DNA of 64,000 bases from Aurantiochytrium sp. KH105 (GCA_003116975.1 BGKB01000092.1:186001-250000); one strand, 5' to 3'. Shown: positions 12,161 to 22,929, counted from the stretch's first letter. Numbers and translations are program-made. Notes: generated by a model not told the origin, from the sequence alone.

Positions 12161-14842
12161 ATGGTGGCATCGCGCGAGAAAATGGGATCCAGTCGACGAT
12201 ACGCCTTCATGGTCATCGTGCTCTGCGCAACCTTAATCAGGGAAAATGGCAAAGGCGCGGCCATCGGTGGCAATTGCGTCAACGACATCCTCTACGACTA
12301 CATCCCCATCAGCGCCATGTCGAACAACATCACTGACACAAAACTTCGTCCTGAACTCTGTCCAGGCAAACCCTTTTATGGAAGCGTTCCCTCGGCAAGC
12401 ACGCGCGGTGCGCCGCAAATCGCGGACCCAGAGAGCTTTGACACGGTCATCTCGCATGACGATCGCCTGCGCGCCATCCAGGAGACTGTCGATATTCCCC
12501 ACACAGTCGAGGTCAGCGATCTCACGGACGCGGAAATTGAAGCCTCGTGCCTCACCGTCGCAGATTGCAGGCTTCCGCCTGCCCTGACAATCATCCGAGA
12601 GAATAGTACCGGAGAATTCTGGCAGCCTTCTGCTGACAAAAAGTCCGACAAGTTCAAGGACATGTTCGGCTACTGGTGCTGCGACGTTAACGAGCCCATG
12701 GAGGGCTTTCTTTACGAGCAGCGAAACACAAATCGCAAGACCATTGTTCAGACGTTTCCGGCAATGTCGACACAGTTCCGTGACAATGCGAAATTCATGG
12801 GCCAAGAATGGTTTCCTCGAACCGCAAAGTCTACAGCAGAGGCCAAAATCATCAAAATCCACTTCAAGGTCGGCAATAAGAAACTCTACTTTTACGTCGA
12901 CAACACCTGCAACGATCTCCAAGGACAGCGCTGGCAAAACGGTTTCATGGGCAACGCTGCACGCGCAGGCGGCGGACTCTTCCACGAGGTTATCTTCAAA
13001 AGCGAGAACTCGAACCTTCCGTATGCGCACAATCCGGCTTCGCAAGAAGACGGGCCCGTGCCTCTAAATACCAAGGACTTTGTGGTGCAATACATTGGCA
13101 ATCTCAAATCCGGGTCATCCAAGTTTCAGTGGGTGGCAGCCAAGAACCTTTGGTACTATGCCGACGTGCAAAAGAAGAGTGAGGAGGGTTACCGCCGCAT
13201 GGCCTCGGTGCACATGAAAACAGCCATGGAATGGCTTTTATTGGCGCCGCCCAAGGGCAACCTCGCGGTCGCTCTCATGTACGTCCTTGCTTCAAAACTT
13301 TACCTCGACGCAAAAGGTTTGTCATATGAAGCCGAGAACTTTGACTTTTCCTACATCAAGCAGTACCAAGGTCACTTTTACGAGCACTTTGAACTGGCCA
13401 TCGAGCACCTCATGACCCCGGATGAAGATTCCAATCTGGTCCGGATCTTCCACGCTCTCACAAAGCTTGATAACTTCGAAGATTGCTTGAGCTCCATCCC
13501 GCCCGATTTTTACAAGCAGTTTGCCGATCGCAGAGTCAACTCTCGCCGCCCCCCGGAGTCCGGCTGTCTCGGCGCTGCCAGTCCTATCATGGACTGCATG
13601 CTGTGGCACTCGCGCCAATGTGCAAATACGTACCGAGTCTTGTATGAGGCGCGGGCGGCCATGTGGGAAGAATTCCACGACTCCATTCCCCAGTGCGCTT
13701 CGTGCCCGGGCCTCATTGGCTGGTGGCGCAGCGGCGTCACCTCGTCGAAGCATACCAAGCTAACAGAGGTTGGGAGATACCCCCAGTGTCTCCCATGGCG
13801 CGACAGTGATGGCAATGAGATCAATAATCTCGGCTATGACATGTACACCTCCGACACGTACGAGCTCGATTACAACGAGGGCTATGTGTGCGGTCCGCTC
13901 AACTGCCGTTTTGCAGACGCATTGTACGTGCCACTGGCGCAGCTCACGGAAGCCATTGGCGGCTACGTATGCGCCAATGAAGATCCCCTCGACACGTTCC
14001 AAAATACCGATCTCGAACAATGCCGAAAAGAATGCTACACGTTGACGAAAAAGGACGACTTTGCGTGCACTTCCTTTCACTACAATGCCAACACGAAAAG
14101 ATGCAAGCTATACAACCGATGCTCGGCGTTGACGACCCAAGGAGCGTCAAGCGATGATGTCCTGTATATCGCCAAGCCAAAGGTGTACAATCACACGCGC
14201 AGCTGGGATGACCCGGCCGAATTTAATCTTCTAGAGGACACGCCTTCGCCATCCTCCCCAGCGCCAACCAAGAGTCCGACCTCGTTTCCTACCAAGAGTC
14301 CAACCGTGAAACCCACCAAACGCCCGACAGCGAAACCCACAAAGTATCCAACGTCGGAGCCGGACCAGGAGGTGGATAGCGCAGAAATTTGCGCTACGGA
14401 GGGGCTTCGATATTGGGGAGGCCGCCGGCTTGCCAAGGAAAACAAGGTGCGGAGTCTCGAGGCTTGCTACCTTCTCTGCCAAGCAAATGACTCTTGCCAG
14501 GGGTACACGTGGAAAATGCGCGACTCCATGTGCCTTCTCTATGACGGCGGGTACACCACAAAGTCGCGTGACGCCTTTGTGTCTGGACCGAGGACGTGTC
14601 CGCTTGTTGAATCGTGCGAACAGCAATTCGTGGAGATCAAGGGTTCCAAGCTCCAGAATTTGTGGAACATCTATTCTCCCGAGGCCTGTGCGCGAAGGTG
14701 CAACGCGATTTCATCCTGCAAAGCTTGGGTGTACCGGGCAAACAGAAACGCGTGCATTCTTCGCAAATCCATTAGCCGCGAAAGGACGCGCAACGCATAC
14801 TACACGTCAGGAACAAAGGTCGCCTGCGCGAGCTACTCCTGA
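12161..14842 (+). CDS. Secreted PAN/Apple-domain protein, copy 1
   Basis: A frame of 893 codons encodes a secretory protein. A hydrophobic signal segment (AFMVIVLCATLI, about residues 15-26) precedes a Cys-rich region beginning CVNDILYDY. Residues of roughly 40-600 form a conserved unit of unknown function, with WCCDVNEPM, YVDNTC, QRWQNGFMGNAARAGGG and WHSRQCANTY motifs, shared almost throughout with the neighbouring gene at 16105. A PAN/Apple-like module follows (CRKECYTL...DDFACTSFHYN...CKLYNRC), then a short Pro/Thr-rich stalk (PTKSPTSFPTKSPT type) and two further PAN-like modules (CYLLCQANDSCQGYTW and CARRCNAISSCKAWVY). PAN modules bind protein or carbohydrate; the stalk is probably O-glycosylated. 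A surface, wall or secreted adhesive role is inferred. No C-terminal membrane segment is seen. The alternative ATG at 12182 also leaves the signal peptide. Confidence 0.85.
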   Translation: MVASREKMGSSRRYAFMVIVLCATLIRENGKGAAIGGNCVNDILYDYIPISAMSNNITDTKLRPELCPGKPFYGSVPSASTRGAPQIADPESFDTVISHDDRLRAIQETVDIPHTVEVSDLTDAEIEASCLTVADCRLPPALTIIRENSTGEFWQPSADKKSDKFKDMFGYWCCDVNEPMEGFLYEQRNTNRKTIVQTFPAMSTQFRDNAKFMGQEWFPRTAKSTAEAKIIKIHFKVGNKKLYFYVDNTCNDLQGQRWQNGFMGNAARAGGGLFHEVIFKSENSNLPYAHNPASQEDGPVPLNTKDFVVQYIGNLKSGSSKFQWVAAKNLWYYADVQKKSEEGYRRMASVHMKTAMEWLLLAPPKGNLAVALMYVLASKLYLDAKGLSYEAENFDFSYIKQYQGHFYEHFELAIEHLMTPDEDSNLVRIFHALTKLDNFEDCLSSIPPDFYKQFADRRVNSRRPPESGCLGAASPIMDCMLWHSRQCANTYRVLYEARAAMWEEFHDSIPQCASCPGLIGWWRSGVTSSKHTKLTEVGRYPQCLPWRDSDGNEINNLGYDMYTSDTYELDYNEGYVCGPLNCRFADALYVPLAQLTEAIGGYVCANEDPLDTFQNTDLEQCRKECYTLTKKDDFACTSFHYNANTKRCKLYNRCSALTTQGASSDDVLYIAKPKVYNHTRSWDDPAEFNLLEDTPSPSSPAPTKSPTSFPTKSPTVKPTKRPTAKPTKYPTSEPDQEVDSAEICATEGLRYWGGRRLAKENKVRSLEACYLLCQANDSCQGYTWKMRDSMCLLYDGGYTTKSRDAFVSGPRTCPLVESCEQQFVEIKGSKLQNLWNIYSPEACARRCNAISSCKAWVYRANRNACILRKSISRERTRNAYYTSGTKVACASYS

Positions 14843-15441
14843 TTTGTCTTCCCTTATGGCTGGCTGCCTGTCTGCGCCGCAAGACCCCCAAAACGTCTTC
14901 CTTTCAAATTTGAACAAATTGTCTTCTGTGATTGCTTTCTCTTGCGCGACACCCATCGCAAAGGATTTTTCCGTTTCGTTTGTCGTGCTTTGCGTGCGAG
15001 CTCTGCATATTTTATTCTATACAAGTTTACAAAGCGATGATGGTAAACTTGTAGCAAATTAGTATAGTGAAAATGGGAGGAACTAGACGAACGCCTGCAA
15101 ATGGACACTTGCTATTACAATGCACAAACCTTGCCCAAGACGCGCCTGCTTCTCTTCTCGCACATCTCCGCGTCCACTCCTTCCTTAAAATTTGACTTGG
15201 CCTTGCTGGCCCTGCCCACCTCAGGCAGGCCTGTCTTCGCCAGTACATGTAACTCCAATACCTTTTCCTCCTTTTTCTCTCCTCCATTTCCTGTGCGAGG
15301 GTCTTTGCTACGTCGTTGATCGCCAGCAACCTCCTCGTGCGGCTACTGCTGCTGCTGCTGCTGCTGCTGCTACGCTGCTGCTACGCTGCTGCAATCGGCG
15401 GCAGGCGTGGCCGAAGCGGCACGAGTGGCTGGCTGCTGCTC

Positions 15442-15535
<94 letters not shown>

Positions 15536-16104
15536 ACCCGTGCGCGCGTGCCCGTGCTTCCAAGACGCGCAGGCGCGTGCATATACCTGATTGCGCAGCG
15601 CGGTCGCGGCCATGCAATTGTGTCTCTCGGAAACACTGCGCTAGAGCAGGCCGCGATACCGAAAGACAGTTGAGTCTCCAGGGCCCTGGCCGCTTTCACC
15701 CGCACGAGAGCGCTGACCCGGCTCAGTTTGGCTTGGTAGGGCTTGGCTTGGCTTCGCTTAGCTTAGCCTGGCGTGGCGTGGCCTGAAAGAGAAAAGAAAA
15801 TGTTGTGGAGGTATGGAAAAAGGTTGGTTGGGCGATGGAAGAATGGACTCGCTTACCTTTATTTCTTCATCATTACTCCTGCATTCTCGATAAAACAGGA
15901 TGGGCTACGCAGACAGTGTCCAGTTGGCGGCCGGTGGCAAAGTGAAGGGAATGAAATGGGTGGGCGCGCGCGCGTCGTAGGGCCATACACCCTCAAGTGG
16001 GCGCAGATAAAAACAAGACGAAAGTGTGAACGCCCAATGCTGGTTGCCACTGCCGATGCTGGTGCTCAATACCTGGCGCCGCAAAGTCGGAACGCAGGTC
16101 GAAG
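14843..16104. other. Intergenic region between the PAN paralogues
   Basis: This region holds the 3' flank of the first PAN gene, a CTG-repeat block (about 15348-15535) and the presumptive promoter of the second. Translations across the CTG tract give homopolymeric Leu, Cys, Ala, Ser or Gln runs depending on frame and strand and are not taken as genes. Confidence 0.6.
15348..15535. repeat. CTG trinucleotide repeat block
   Basis: A short CTG run (about 15348-15371) is followed by a broken segment and then an uninterrupted run of about 30 CTG units (about 15444-15535). The complementary strand is (CAG)n. It lies outside both flanking genes, upstream of the second PAN gene by about 570 bp. Such tracts are length-unstable and can form hairpins. 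Confidence 0.95.
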
Positions 16105-19100
16105 ATGGTGCGGCGTCCGGTGCCGACGCGAGGACGACCATGTTGTCAAGACGCAGCTAGCTTCGCACGCCACCTGTGCCTGCTCGCTGTCGTGTGGGTG
16201 GCAGCAGCAGCTGCTCAAGCCGCCGCAGAATGCGTGAATGACATTCTCTACGACTATGTTTCCATTAGCGAGCTGGCAAACAACATCACCGACGCCAAGC
16301 TTCGCCCCGAGCTGTGCCTAGACAAACCATTCTATGGCGAACAGCCCGCCGAACATACGCGCGGCACCCCCCACATACCAGACCCGTTCAGGTTTGACTC
16401 GGCTCTCTCCAGCGACGAGCGCATTGAACAGTTCCAGGCAATAATTGACGAACCGCACATGGTCGAGATTAGCGATCTCTCGGACGAGGAGATTGCCGCC
16501 TCGTGTCTCACCGTCGAGGACTGCAGATTGCCACCGGCGCTGACGATTATTCGAAAAAAATCAAATGGCGCGTTCTGGCAGCCTTATGTGCAAAAGTCAT
16601 CCTACAAGTACAAGGACATGTTTGGCCACTGGTGCTGCGACGTCAACGAACCTATGGACGACTTTTCATACGATCAGCGCAACACAAACACAAAGACGAT
16701 TCTCAAATCTTTTCCCGCCATTTCGTCCCAGTTTCGCTCAGGTGCGACCCTGAGCAAAGTAACCCTTTTCCCAAGTACGGCGACAACGGCGGCCGAAGCG
16801 AAAATCATTCGCATTGACTTTCGAGCCGAGTCTACTGATCTCTATTTCTACGTCGATAACACGTGTAATCACCTCAAGGGTCAGCGTTGGCAGAACGGCT
16901 TCATGGGCAACGCTGCGCGCGCGGGCGGCGGCTTCTTCCACGAGGTCATCTTCAAGTCCTACAATACAGCGCTGCCGTCCGCGCACAACCCAGCATCCCA
17001 GGCAAACGGCCCCGTGCCCAAGAACACAGACAAGTTTATAGTGCAGTACATTGGAAACCTTAAGCCCGGGTCAAGACGTTTCCAGTGGGTCTCGGTAAAA
17101 AATCTTTGGTTCATTGCCAAAGTTCAAGACAAGAATGCAGCAGGTTACCGACGCATGGCCTCTGTGCACTTAAAGACCGCCATGGAGTGGCTCTTGCTCG
17201 CACCTCCACGGGGCAATCTTGCGGTTGCTCTCATGTACTTGTTTGCTGCGAAATTGTACCTGGACGAGGCGGGCGGGACGAATCCATATGCGGCACACAG
17301 ATTTGACTTTTCTCTCATCGAAGAGTATCAGGGCCACTTTTACGAAAACTACGTGTCGGCGGTAGACCACCTCATGACACAAAATGAAGATTCGCAAATG
17401 GTGCGCATCTTCCACGCTCTCATGGAGCTCGACGGCTTTGATTCCTGTCTCGAAGCCGTCCCGCCTAGCTTTTACAAGCAGTTTTCGCATACGAAGCAGG
17501 GTGCGCGGCGCCCTCCCGAATCTGGTTGTTTAGGTGCCTCCGATCCTATTTTCGACTGCACTCGCTGGCATTCGCGCCGGTGCGCAAATACGTACAAGGT
17601 TCTTTACGAGGCACGGGCAACCATGTGGAAGAGCTTTCACGAATCCGTGCCGCATTGCGGCTCGTGTCCAGGTCTCATCGGATGGTGGCGCAGTGGCGTC
17701 ACGTCCTCAACACATGAGAAACTTCTTGAGATTGGAAGATACCCCCAGTGCCTCCCGTGGCGCGATACGGACGGTACAGACGTTGACAATTTTGGCTACG
17801 ATATGTACACATCGGACGCATACGAGCTCGACTACGACGAGGGGTATTTGTGCGGCCCGCTGTACTGTCGCTTTGCCGACGCCTTGTATGTGCCTCTCGA
17901 GCAGGTAACCGAGGCCGTCACGGGCCAAATTTGCGCGGATGCATCCCCGCTTAAAACTGTGAGTCTGAGTACTCTTGACGCTTGTCGGCAAAAGTGCTAC
18001 GCATTGACGTTAAATGATGATTTCGCCTGCACGTCATTTCAATACAATGCCGCCACAGAGAAGTGCAAACTTTACCAAAGATGCAGCGTTTTGACTACCG
18101 AGGGCGCGTCGAGCGACGACGTCATGTACGTGGCCAAGCCCAAAATGTACGATCCCACGCGGAGCTGGAGCGATCCAGCTGACTTTTACTCTCGCGCAGA
18201 GACTCTAGCGCCAACGACACTCGCACCATCGCCCTCGCCAACGGCACATCCTACCATGTTTCCCACGGATGTGCCAACCATGTTTCCGACAAGGAGCCCT
18301 ACGGATGAGCCAACGGGGTTCCCAACTCCGAGTCCAACACCTGCACCAACTAATCATCCGACACTGACCCCGACGTTGTCGCCTACCAGCAACCCCACGG
18401 ATGTACCCACCACGTTTCCGACGCCAAATCCAACGGATGTGCCAACCGAGTTTCCGACACCGGGTCCGACATTGTCTCCTACGCCACCAACAAATGCGCC
18501 AACAAGATCGCCAGCATACGTACCGACTGTGGCACCCACAGACTCTCCCACGATAGCACCGACACCAGCACCAACTTTGGCGCCAACGGAGTCTCCGACG
18601 AAGTTTCCAACCTCGGCGCCCACTGACAGCCCGACGAGGTTTCCAACTTTGACGCCCACTAACAGCCCGACATTTGCACCCACGAACAGCCCGACATTGA
18701 CACCCACGAACAGCCCGACTATGGCGCCAACTGATAGTCCAACCTCGGCACCGACCGAGAGCCCAACAATGTCGCCGACCGAGAGCCCTACAATGTCGCC
18801 GACCGAAAGCCCAACGCTAGAGGATCCCCTGCGTTGCGCGTCGGAAGGCGTTCGATATAAGGGTGGCAGGCGTATTCATCGACGCAGCAAAGTACAGAGC
18901 GCCGAAGAATGCCACGCGATATGCATGGACTACAGCAACTGTCGTGGGTTCTCGTGGTACCAGCCAACTTCCGTCTGCAGTCTCATGGATCGTTCATATT
19001 ACGAAAGATCAGACAAACGATACATTTCAGGGCCAAAATCTTGCCCACAAAGCAGTGAATGCGAACAACAGTTCTACGAGAACAGAGGAAGGGCGTTAGC

Positions 19101-19296
19101 CAAAATATGGAAGATCGATTCGGCCGAGATTTGCGCGAAAGTGTGCAATGGACGAAGCACCTGCAAGGCCTGGGTATATGAGACATTCAGGAGCCGATGT
19201 GTTCTCCTGAAAACGGTCAGGTACAAGAAGACCCGCACCGCGTTTTACATTACTGGGACCAAGAGCGCCTGTGCAGACTACGGGACCTTGACTTAA
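16105..19296 (+). CDS. Secreted PAN/Apple-domain protein, copy 2 (long Pro-Thr stalk)
   Basis: A frame of 1063 codons is the tandem paralogue of the gene at 12161. A signal peptide (core LCLLAVVWVAAAAAQAAA, about residues 24-41) precedes ECVNDILYDY. The large conserved N-terminal unit, a PAN/Apple-like module (CRQKCYAL...DDFACTSFQYN) and two C-terminal PAN-like modules (CHAICMDYSNCRGFSWY and CAKVCNGRSTCKAWVY) match copy 1 in order. The main difference is the stalk: here it is about 200 residues of PTxxPT/SPTxxPT repeats (encoded at about 18220-18815), against about 45 residues in copy 1. This fits expansion by slippage, and a long O-glycosylated spacer is inferred. Upstream in-frame sequence is short, so the ATG at 16105 is the natural start. 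Ligand unknown. Confidence 0.87.
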   Translation: MVRRPVPTRGRPCCQDAASFARHLCLLAVVWVAAAAAQAAAECVNDILYDYVSISELANNITDAKLRPELCLDKPFYGEQPAEHTRGTPHIPDPFRFDSALSSDERIEQFQAIIDEPHMVEISDLSDEEIAASCLTVEDCRLPPALTIIRKKSNGAFWQPYVQKSSYKYKDMFGHWCCDVNEPMDDFSYDQRNTNTKTILKSFPAISSQFRSGATLSKVTLFPSTATTAAEAKIIRIDFRAESTDLYFYVDNTCNHLKGQRWQNGFMGNAARAGGGFFHEVIFKSYNTALPSAHNPASQANGPVPKNTDKFIVQYIGNLKPGSRRFQWVSVKNLWFIAKVQDKNAAGYRRMASVHLKTAMEWLLLAPPRGNLAVALMYLFAAKLYLDEAGGTNPYAAHRFDFSLIEEYQGHFYENYVSAVDHLMTQNEDSQMVRIFHALMELDGFDSCLEAVPPSFYKQFSHTKQGARRPPESGCLGASDPIFDCTRWHSRRCANTYKVLYEARATMWKSFHESVPHCGSCPGLIGWWRSGVTSSTHEKLLEIGRYPQCLPWRDTDGTDVDNFGYDMYTSDAYELDYDEGYLCGPLYCRFADALYVPLEQVTEAVTGQICADASPLKTVSLSTLDACRQKCYALTLNDDFACTSFQYNAATEKCKLYQRCSVLTTEGASSDDVMYVAKPKMYDPTRSWSDPADFYSRAETLAPTTLAPSPSPTAHPTMFPTDVPTMFPTRSPTDEPTGFPTPSPTPAPTNHPTLTPTLSPTSNPTDVPTTFPTPNPTDVPTEFPTPGPTLSPTPPTNAPTRSPAYVPTVAPTDSPTIAPTPAPTLAPTESPTKFPTSAPTDSPTRFPTLTPTNSPTFAPTNSPTLTPTNSPTMAPTDSPTSAPTESPTMSPTESPTMSPTESPTLEDPLRCASEGVRYKGGRRIHRRSKVQSAEECHAICMDYSNCRGFSWYQPTSVCSLMDRSYYERSDKRYISGPKSCPQSSECEQQFYENRGRALAKIWKIDSAEICAKVCNGRSTCKAWVYETFRSRCVLLKTVRYKKTRTAFYITGTKSACADYGTLT
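18220..18815 (+). repeat. In-frame Pro-Thr coding minisatellite
   Basis: This is the coding repeat of the second PAN gene: imperfect 12-24 bp units encoding PTxSPT, PTFPT and APTDSPT variants. The last units (SPTESPTMSPTESPTM) are nearly identical, suggesting recent expansion at the 3' side. Confidence 0.85.
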
Positions 19297-19771
19297 ATTT
19301 AATTTTTAAATTGAATCCTAGCTTGACAATGTGTATTTCTCCTCTTGTATTCCTTGGTAGGCAAGCTGAGCAGACTGGAAGCACTCTTGTTCGATAAGGG
19401 TGGGCCTCGTTTGCCTGGAGGCCGCACTTCTCTGTATTGATTCGTAAATACAAGCGGTAGTAAATGCTTGCGTCAGACATTGCGTGATTGACGTGCTCGT
19501 GATCGGTCTACAGGGACCCTTGCTAAAAAGGTGGAAGATTGCAGAAGCTGTGCCCAACGCTGAACTCGCACCGGCAGTCTTAACAGCGAAGGAAGAACGC
19601 AAAGGCAGAATCCAAGGTACCAACAACCTTTGCACGTACCAAGTCATCGCAATGATAGGATCAGAGGCGTCTTGGAAAAGCCAAGCGAGACACAGAGGCG
19701 ATTGGTGCGTAGAAAGAACATGGATATAATATACAAGCTATACGTACAGATTGGATGAATGGAACGCATGA
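19297..19771. other. Intergenic, nothing recognised
   Basis: This is the 3' flank of the second PAN gene and, on the minus strand, of the possible small gene at 19772-20197. No domain-bearing frame or structured element is seen. Confidence 0.5.
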
Positions 19772-20197
19772 TCAGAAGTCGCTGTCGTCCCTGGCCAATG
19801 GCAGGACGGCCTGCGCGATGAGTCGGGGTCGGCGTCGTTTTGTGTGAAAGCCAGATGGTGCCTCTTGGGGATTTCTGGCTTGCTGCGCCGCATGGTTCCT
19901 CTCGTTCTCATGCGAGACCCATTGCGCGTTCTGTTGCGAGCGGAGGATAAAGGTTGTCTGCGCCGCTCTTCGCGGATGCATGAACAAGCCCGTCATTGGC
20001 TCAAGTATCAGCTCCTCGTCCGCCTCGTCAAAGATCCTGTTTTCGACCATGACTCGCCTCGCGCCAAATGATCTCCTCGTCGGCGTCTGCGCGGTCTTCT
20101 CCACCGGCCTCTCGCGCTGGGCCGTCTGCTGCTCCTCTTTCAGCGTCCTCGCGTCGGCGCTCGTCATCCTCTCCGGCCATAACATTTGATCGTCCAC
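19772..20197 (-). CDS. Possible small hypothetical protein
   Basis: A 141-codon minus-strand frame has a balanced, protein-like composition, unlike the surrounding GC-driven frames. It is polar and charged, with an acidic patch (FDEADEELILEPM), a basic nuclear-localisation-like cluster (HTKRRRPR) near residue 120 and an acidic end (DDSDF). No family is recognised and there is no signal peptide or membrane segment. Start ATG at 20197, with a second Met four codons on. It could be spurious; conservation or transcript data would decide. Confidence 0.35.
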   Translation of the reverse strand: MDDQMLWPERMTSADARTLKEEQQTAQRERPVEKTAQTPTRRSFGARRVMVENRIFDEADEELILEPMTGLFMHPRRAAQTTFILRSQQNAQWVSHENERNHAAQQARNPQEAPSGFHTKRRRPRLIAQAVLPLARDDSDF

Positions 20198-20979
20198 GCC
20201 AGGGCGACCCAGCCAGCGAGCACGCCCGCGAGCTGTCTCGCTCTCGTGTGCTCAAGCTCGTTTTCGTGCAACGATCGCCGCAAACGAAGCGGGTTTGCCC
20301 GGCCGAGACTGCCCAGGGCAAGCCGAGCCGGGCCGGAGCACGCGAGGCAAGAGAGGCCCTGCGGCCTGGACGTTGCCAAACGCGGCTTCGTCACTGGGAC
20401 GGCGGCCCCGCAGCCGCACGAAAGCCTCCGGAGGCCTAGTGGCCGGCGCCCGAAAGACCTCTTGGCATGCGGGGGCGGTTGGTCGCGGCGCGCGTCGCCC
20501 TCACACACACGAAACGGATCGGCGAAGCTGGCGACAAAGCTGGCAGCTTTCGGCCGGCTGCTGTGGACGGAGCACAGAGGCGCCTAAACTCGCTGGCACG
20601 AAAGCTGGTAGCTTCCGCTGCGCGCTGCGGAGGGGACAACCGAGGATTGGCGACGCGAAACGGGCGCAAGAAGGCGCCCCCAGCGCCCTCTGGGAGCGCC
20701 GCTGCGGAGGGCGCTGCGGTATACGCTCGGCAAATCGCGCCCCCTCGGGAAAGGAGTGACGGCCTCTGGAATCCCGACGCGTCCGCGCGAGAACGGAGAT
20801 TGCGCCCCTTGCAAGAGCGTGCTTTGCTTGGCGAACTGGCACGCAGAGGGACGCGGCGGGCGCCGGCATTTTCCGCGCGGAGTTGGCACAGGACTGGACC
20901 GCACCCGCCAAGACTTTTGGCGAAGGATCTCGCGCGCCAGAGCCGGCTTTTTGGAGCGTCGCGCAAGTGTACAGAGAGT

Positions 20980-21498
20980 GGCAAGGCAAGGCAAGGCAAG
21001 ACAAGACAAGACAAGGCAAGGCAAGGCAAGGCAAGGCAAGGCAAGGCAAGGCAAGGCAAGGCAAGGCAAGGCAAGGCAAGGCAAGGCAAGGCAAGGCAAG
21101 GCAAGGCAAGGCAAGGCAAGGCAAGGCAAGGCAAGGCAAGGCAAGGCAAGGCAAGGCAAGGCAAGGCAAGGCAAGGCAAGGCAAGGCAAGGCAAGGCAAG
21201 GCAAGGCAAGGCAAGGCAAGGCAAGGCAAGGCAAGGCAAGGCAAGGCAAGGCAAGGCAAGGCAAGAGCAAGGCAAGGCAAGGCAAGGCAGCNNNNNNNNN
21301 NNNNNNNNNNNNNNNNCAAGGCAAGGCAAGGCAAGGCAAGGCAAGGCAAGGCAAGGCAAGGCAAGGCAAGGCAAGGCAAGGCAAGGCAAGGCAAGGCAAG
21401 GCAAGGCAAGGCAAGGCAAGGCAAGGCAAGGCAAGGCAAGGCAAGGCAAGGCAAGGCAAGGCAAGGCAAGGCAAGACAAGGCAAGGCAAGGCAAGGCA
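20980..21498. repeat. (GGCAA)n array with sequence gap
   Basis: A near-perfect pentanucleotide array, close to 100 copies in the assembled sequence, has rare variants (GACAA near both ends, one AGAGCAA interruption at about 21265). The 25 N at 21292-21316 are an assembly gap, so the true array length is unknown and probably longer. Confidence 0.97.
21292..21316. other. Assembly gap (25 N)
   Basis: A run of 25 undetermined bases inside the pentanucleotide array. It likely marks a collapsed repeat and is not a measured length. Confidence 0.99.
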
Positions 21499-21550
21499 GC
21501 AGCGTCGTATCGTGCGCAAGCTTCGCGGAGACGAGCCTGCGCTCCGCGTC

Positions 21551-21552
21551 TC

Positions 21553-21584
<32 letters not shown>
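21551..21584. repeat. (GCCA)n tetranucleotide tract
   Basis: About eight GCCA units immediately downstream of the pentanucleotide array. Confidence 0.85.
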
Positions 21585-22929
21585 ACTGCCATGGCCCGCC
21601 GAGGAGGAGGACATTTGAGATGCCTCACGGCCGCCACTGACCGCCTGGCTGGCTGATTCGCTGCCGGCTCGCCTGGCGGCTAGCTGGCTGGGTGGTGTTC
21701 GAGGTTTTCTTCACGGCGGTAAGCGAAGCCGGCGCTGTGGGTGACCTGGTGCCAACTCCGGCTCGCGGCGGCGGGTGTCCTGGTAGCCACTCTGGTTCTG
21801 GCGGTACATCTGGCTGGTCTTTTCGCCCCAACGACGTAGCTGATTGGCAGCTCCCTTCCCCGAGGGACTGCGGACCAAAGAGCAGCTGCAGTTGCTTGCG
21901 AGGTCCGAAACCGGCGAGCAGGAGAGAAATTTACACTTGGCGAGCGCCGCGTTGAAACACCAAGGCCCAGACGCCCGCGGCCGGAGAGCGAAAACGTCCC
22001 GTGCCCACCACGAGCGCGCGTCGGGCCGATGCCAGAAGAAGCTCGCCAGCACCTCCGCAGCGAGGCAAAAGAAGCGCGGTCGTCTCCCGCACGGACGGCA
22101 GGCTGCGGAAATGGTTGTGCGGCGAGCAGAGCGAGTACGCTGCTCGCTCGTGTTGGCGCCTCCCCGGGCATGAGCAGCGACAGAGCAGCAGGCGGTCGGC
22201 AAATTTCTTGCTTCCCCTGACCACCACTAGATGGCAGGTCCTGGCAAGTCTGGCAAGTGCATCGTTGGTCGCATGGTTGTGGCCAATGGTGGCTAGCTGG
22301 TTGGTTGTTGACAGTGAGTCTGGCCACCGAGCAGACAATGATGGCCAGACACCTTGACGCACGATTGACCGTGTGCCTAGTGTGCCTATTGGCCAGCCTG
22401 GCTCGGAGGGAGGGGCACGGTTTCCATATTCTTTCTGACTGGGGCGAGAAGAAGCCAGAGCCAGCCAGCTGCAGCAGCACTATGGCCAGCCGCCAGTACA
22501 AGTTGCCATGGCACTGACAACAACATGCCACACTGCCAACCACCAGCCAGGCAAAAGCCAATAGCGGCTCGATTGTCTGACTTCCGCATCCGATCGTCTA
22601 GGTGGGGTGGAAAATTGTAGCCCCAGCAGCCTCTACCGTTGCCCGTTCTCAACGGTCTGAGGAGCACACACCCGGTCTGGGAACGCCAACTGTCCCCCTG
22701 TGACTGCATGTAACATGTGTATAGCCGAGCATCAACGGCTGGCGAGACGGGGATCCGAGCATTCGCGCCCCACCCAACAATCCCAGTCTGCCAGACTCGC
22801 TGCAACCACCCCTCGCTGGCGCGCGTGTGCACGTGCGCGCGAGCGATGCCATCCCAAAACCGCTCGCGCGGCAGCAGCAGCAGCAGGAGAGCGAGCAGCA
22901 GGAGGTCGCGGCGCACGAGGGGCAGCGCC

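Larger units (their letters stand above)
20198..22716. other. Repeat-rich intergenic region
   Basis: No supported gene. The block contains GC-rich DNA, the (GGCAA)n array with an assembly gap, a GCCA tract and, toward the right end, the upstream region of the MORN-TIR gene. Long frames through the array exist only because a 5-bp repeat without a stop is open in many frames. Confidence 0.55.

Noticed and set aside
15192-15786. Frames with poly-Ala, poly-Leu, poly-Cys, poly-Ser or poly-Gln runs over the CTG tract
   Set aside because: They are products of reading one triplet repeat in six frames. No flanking sequence looks like protein.
20436-21656. Long frames through the GGCAA array with ARQGK or LPCLA repeats
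   Set aside because: A 5-bp repeat without stops is open in many frames on both strands. The frames also cross a run of N.
21680-22561. 293-codon minus-strand frame
   Set aside because: Irregular composition, no motif, and a competing open frame in another phase. It lies in repeat-rich intergenic DNA.
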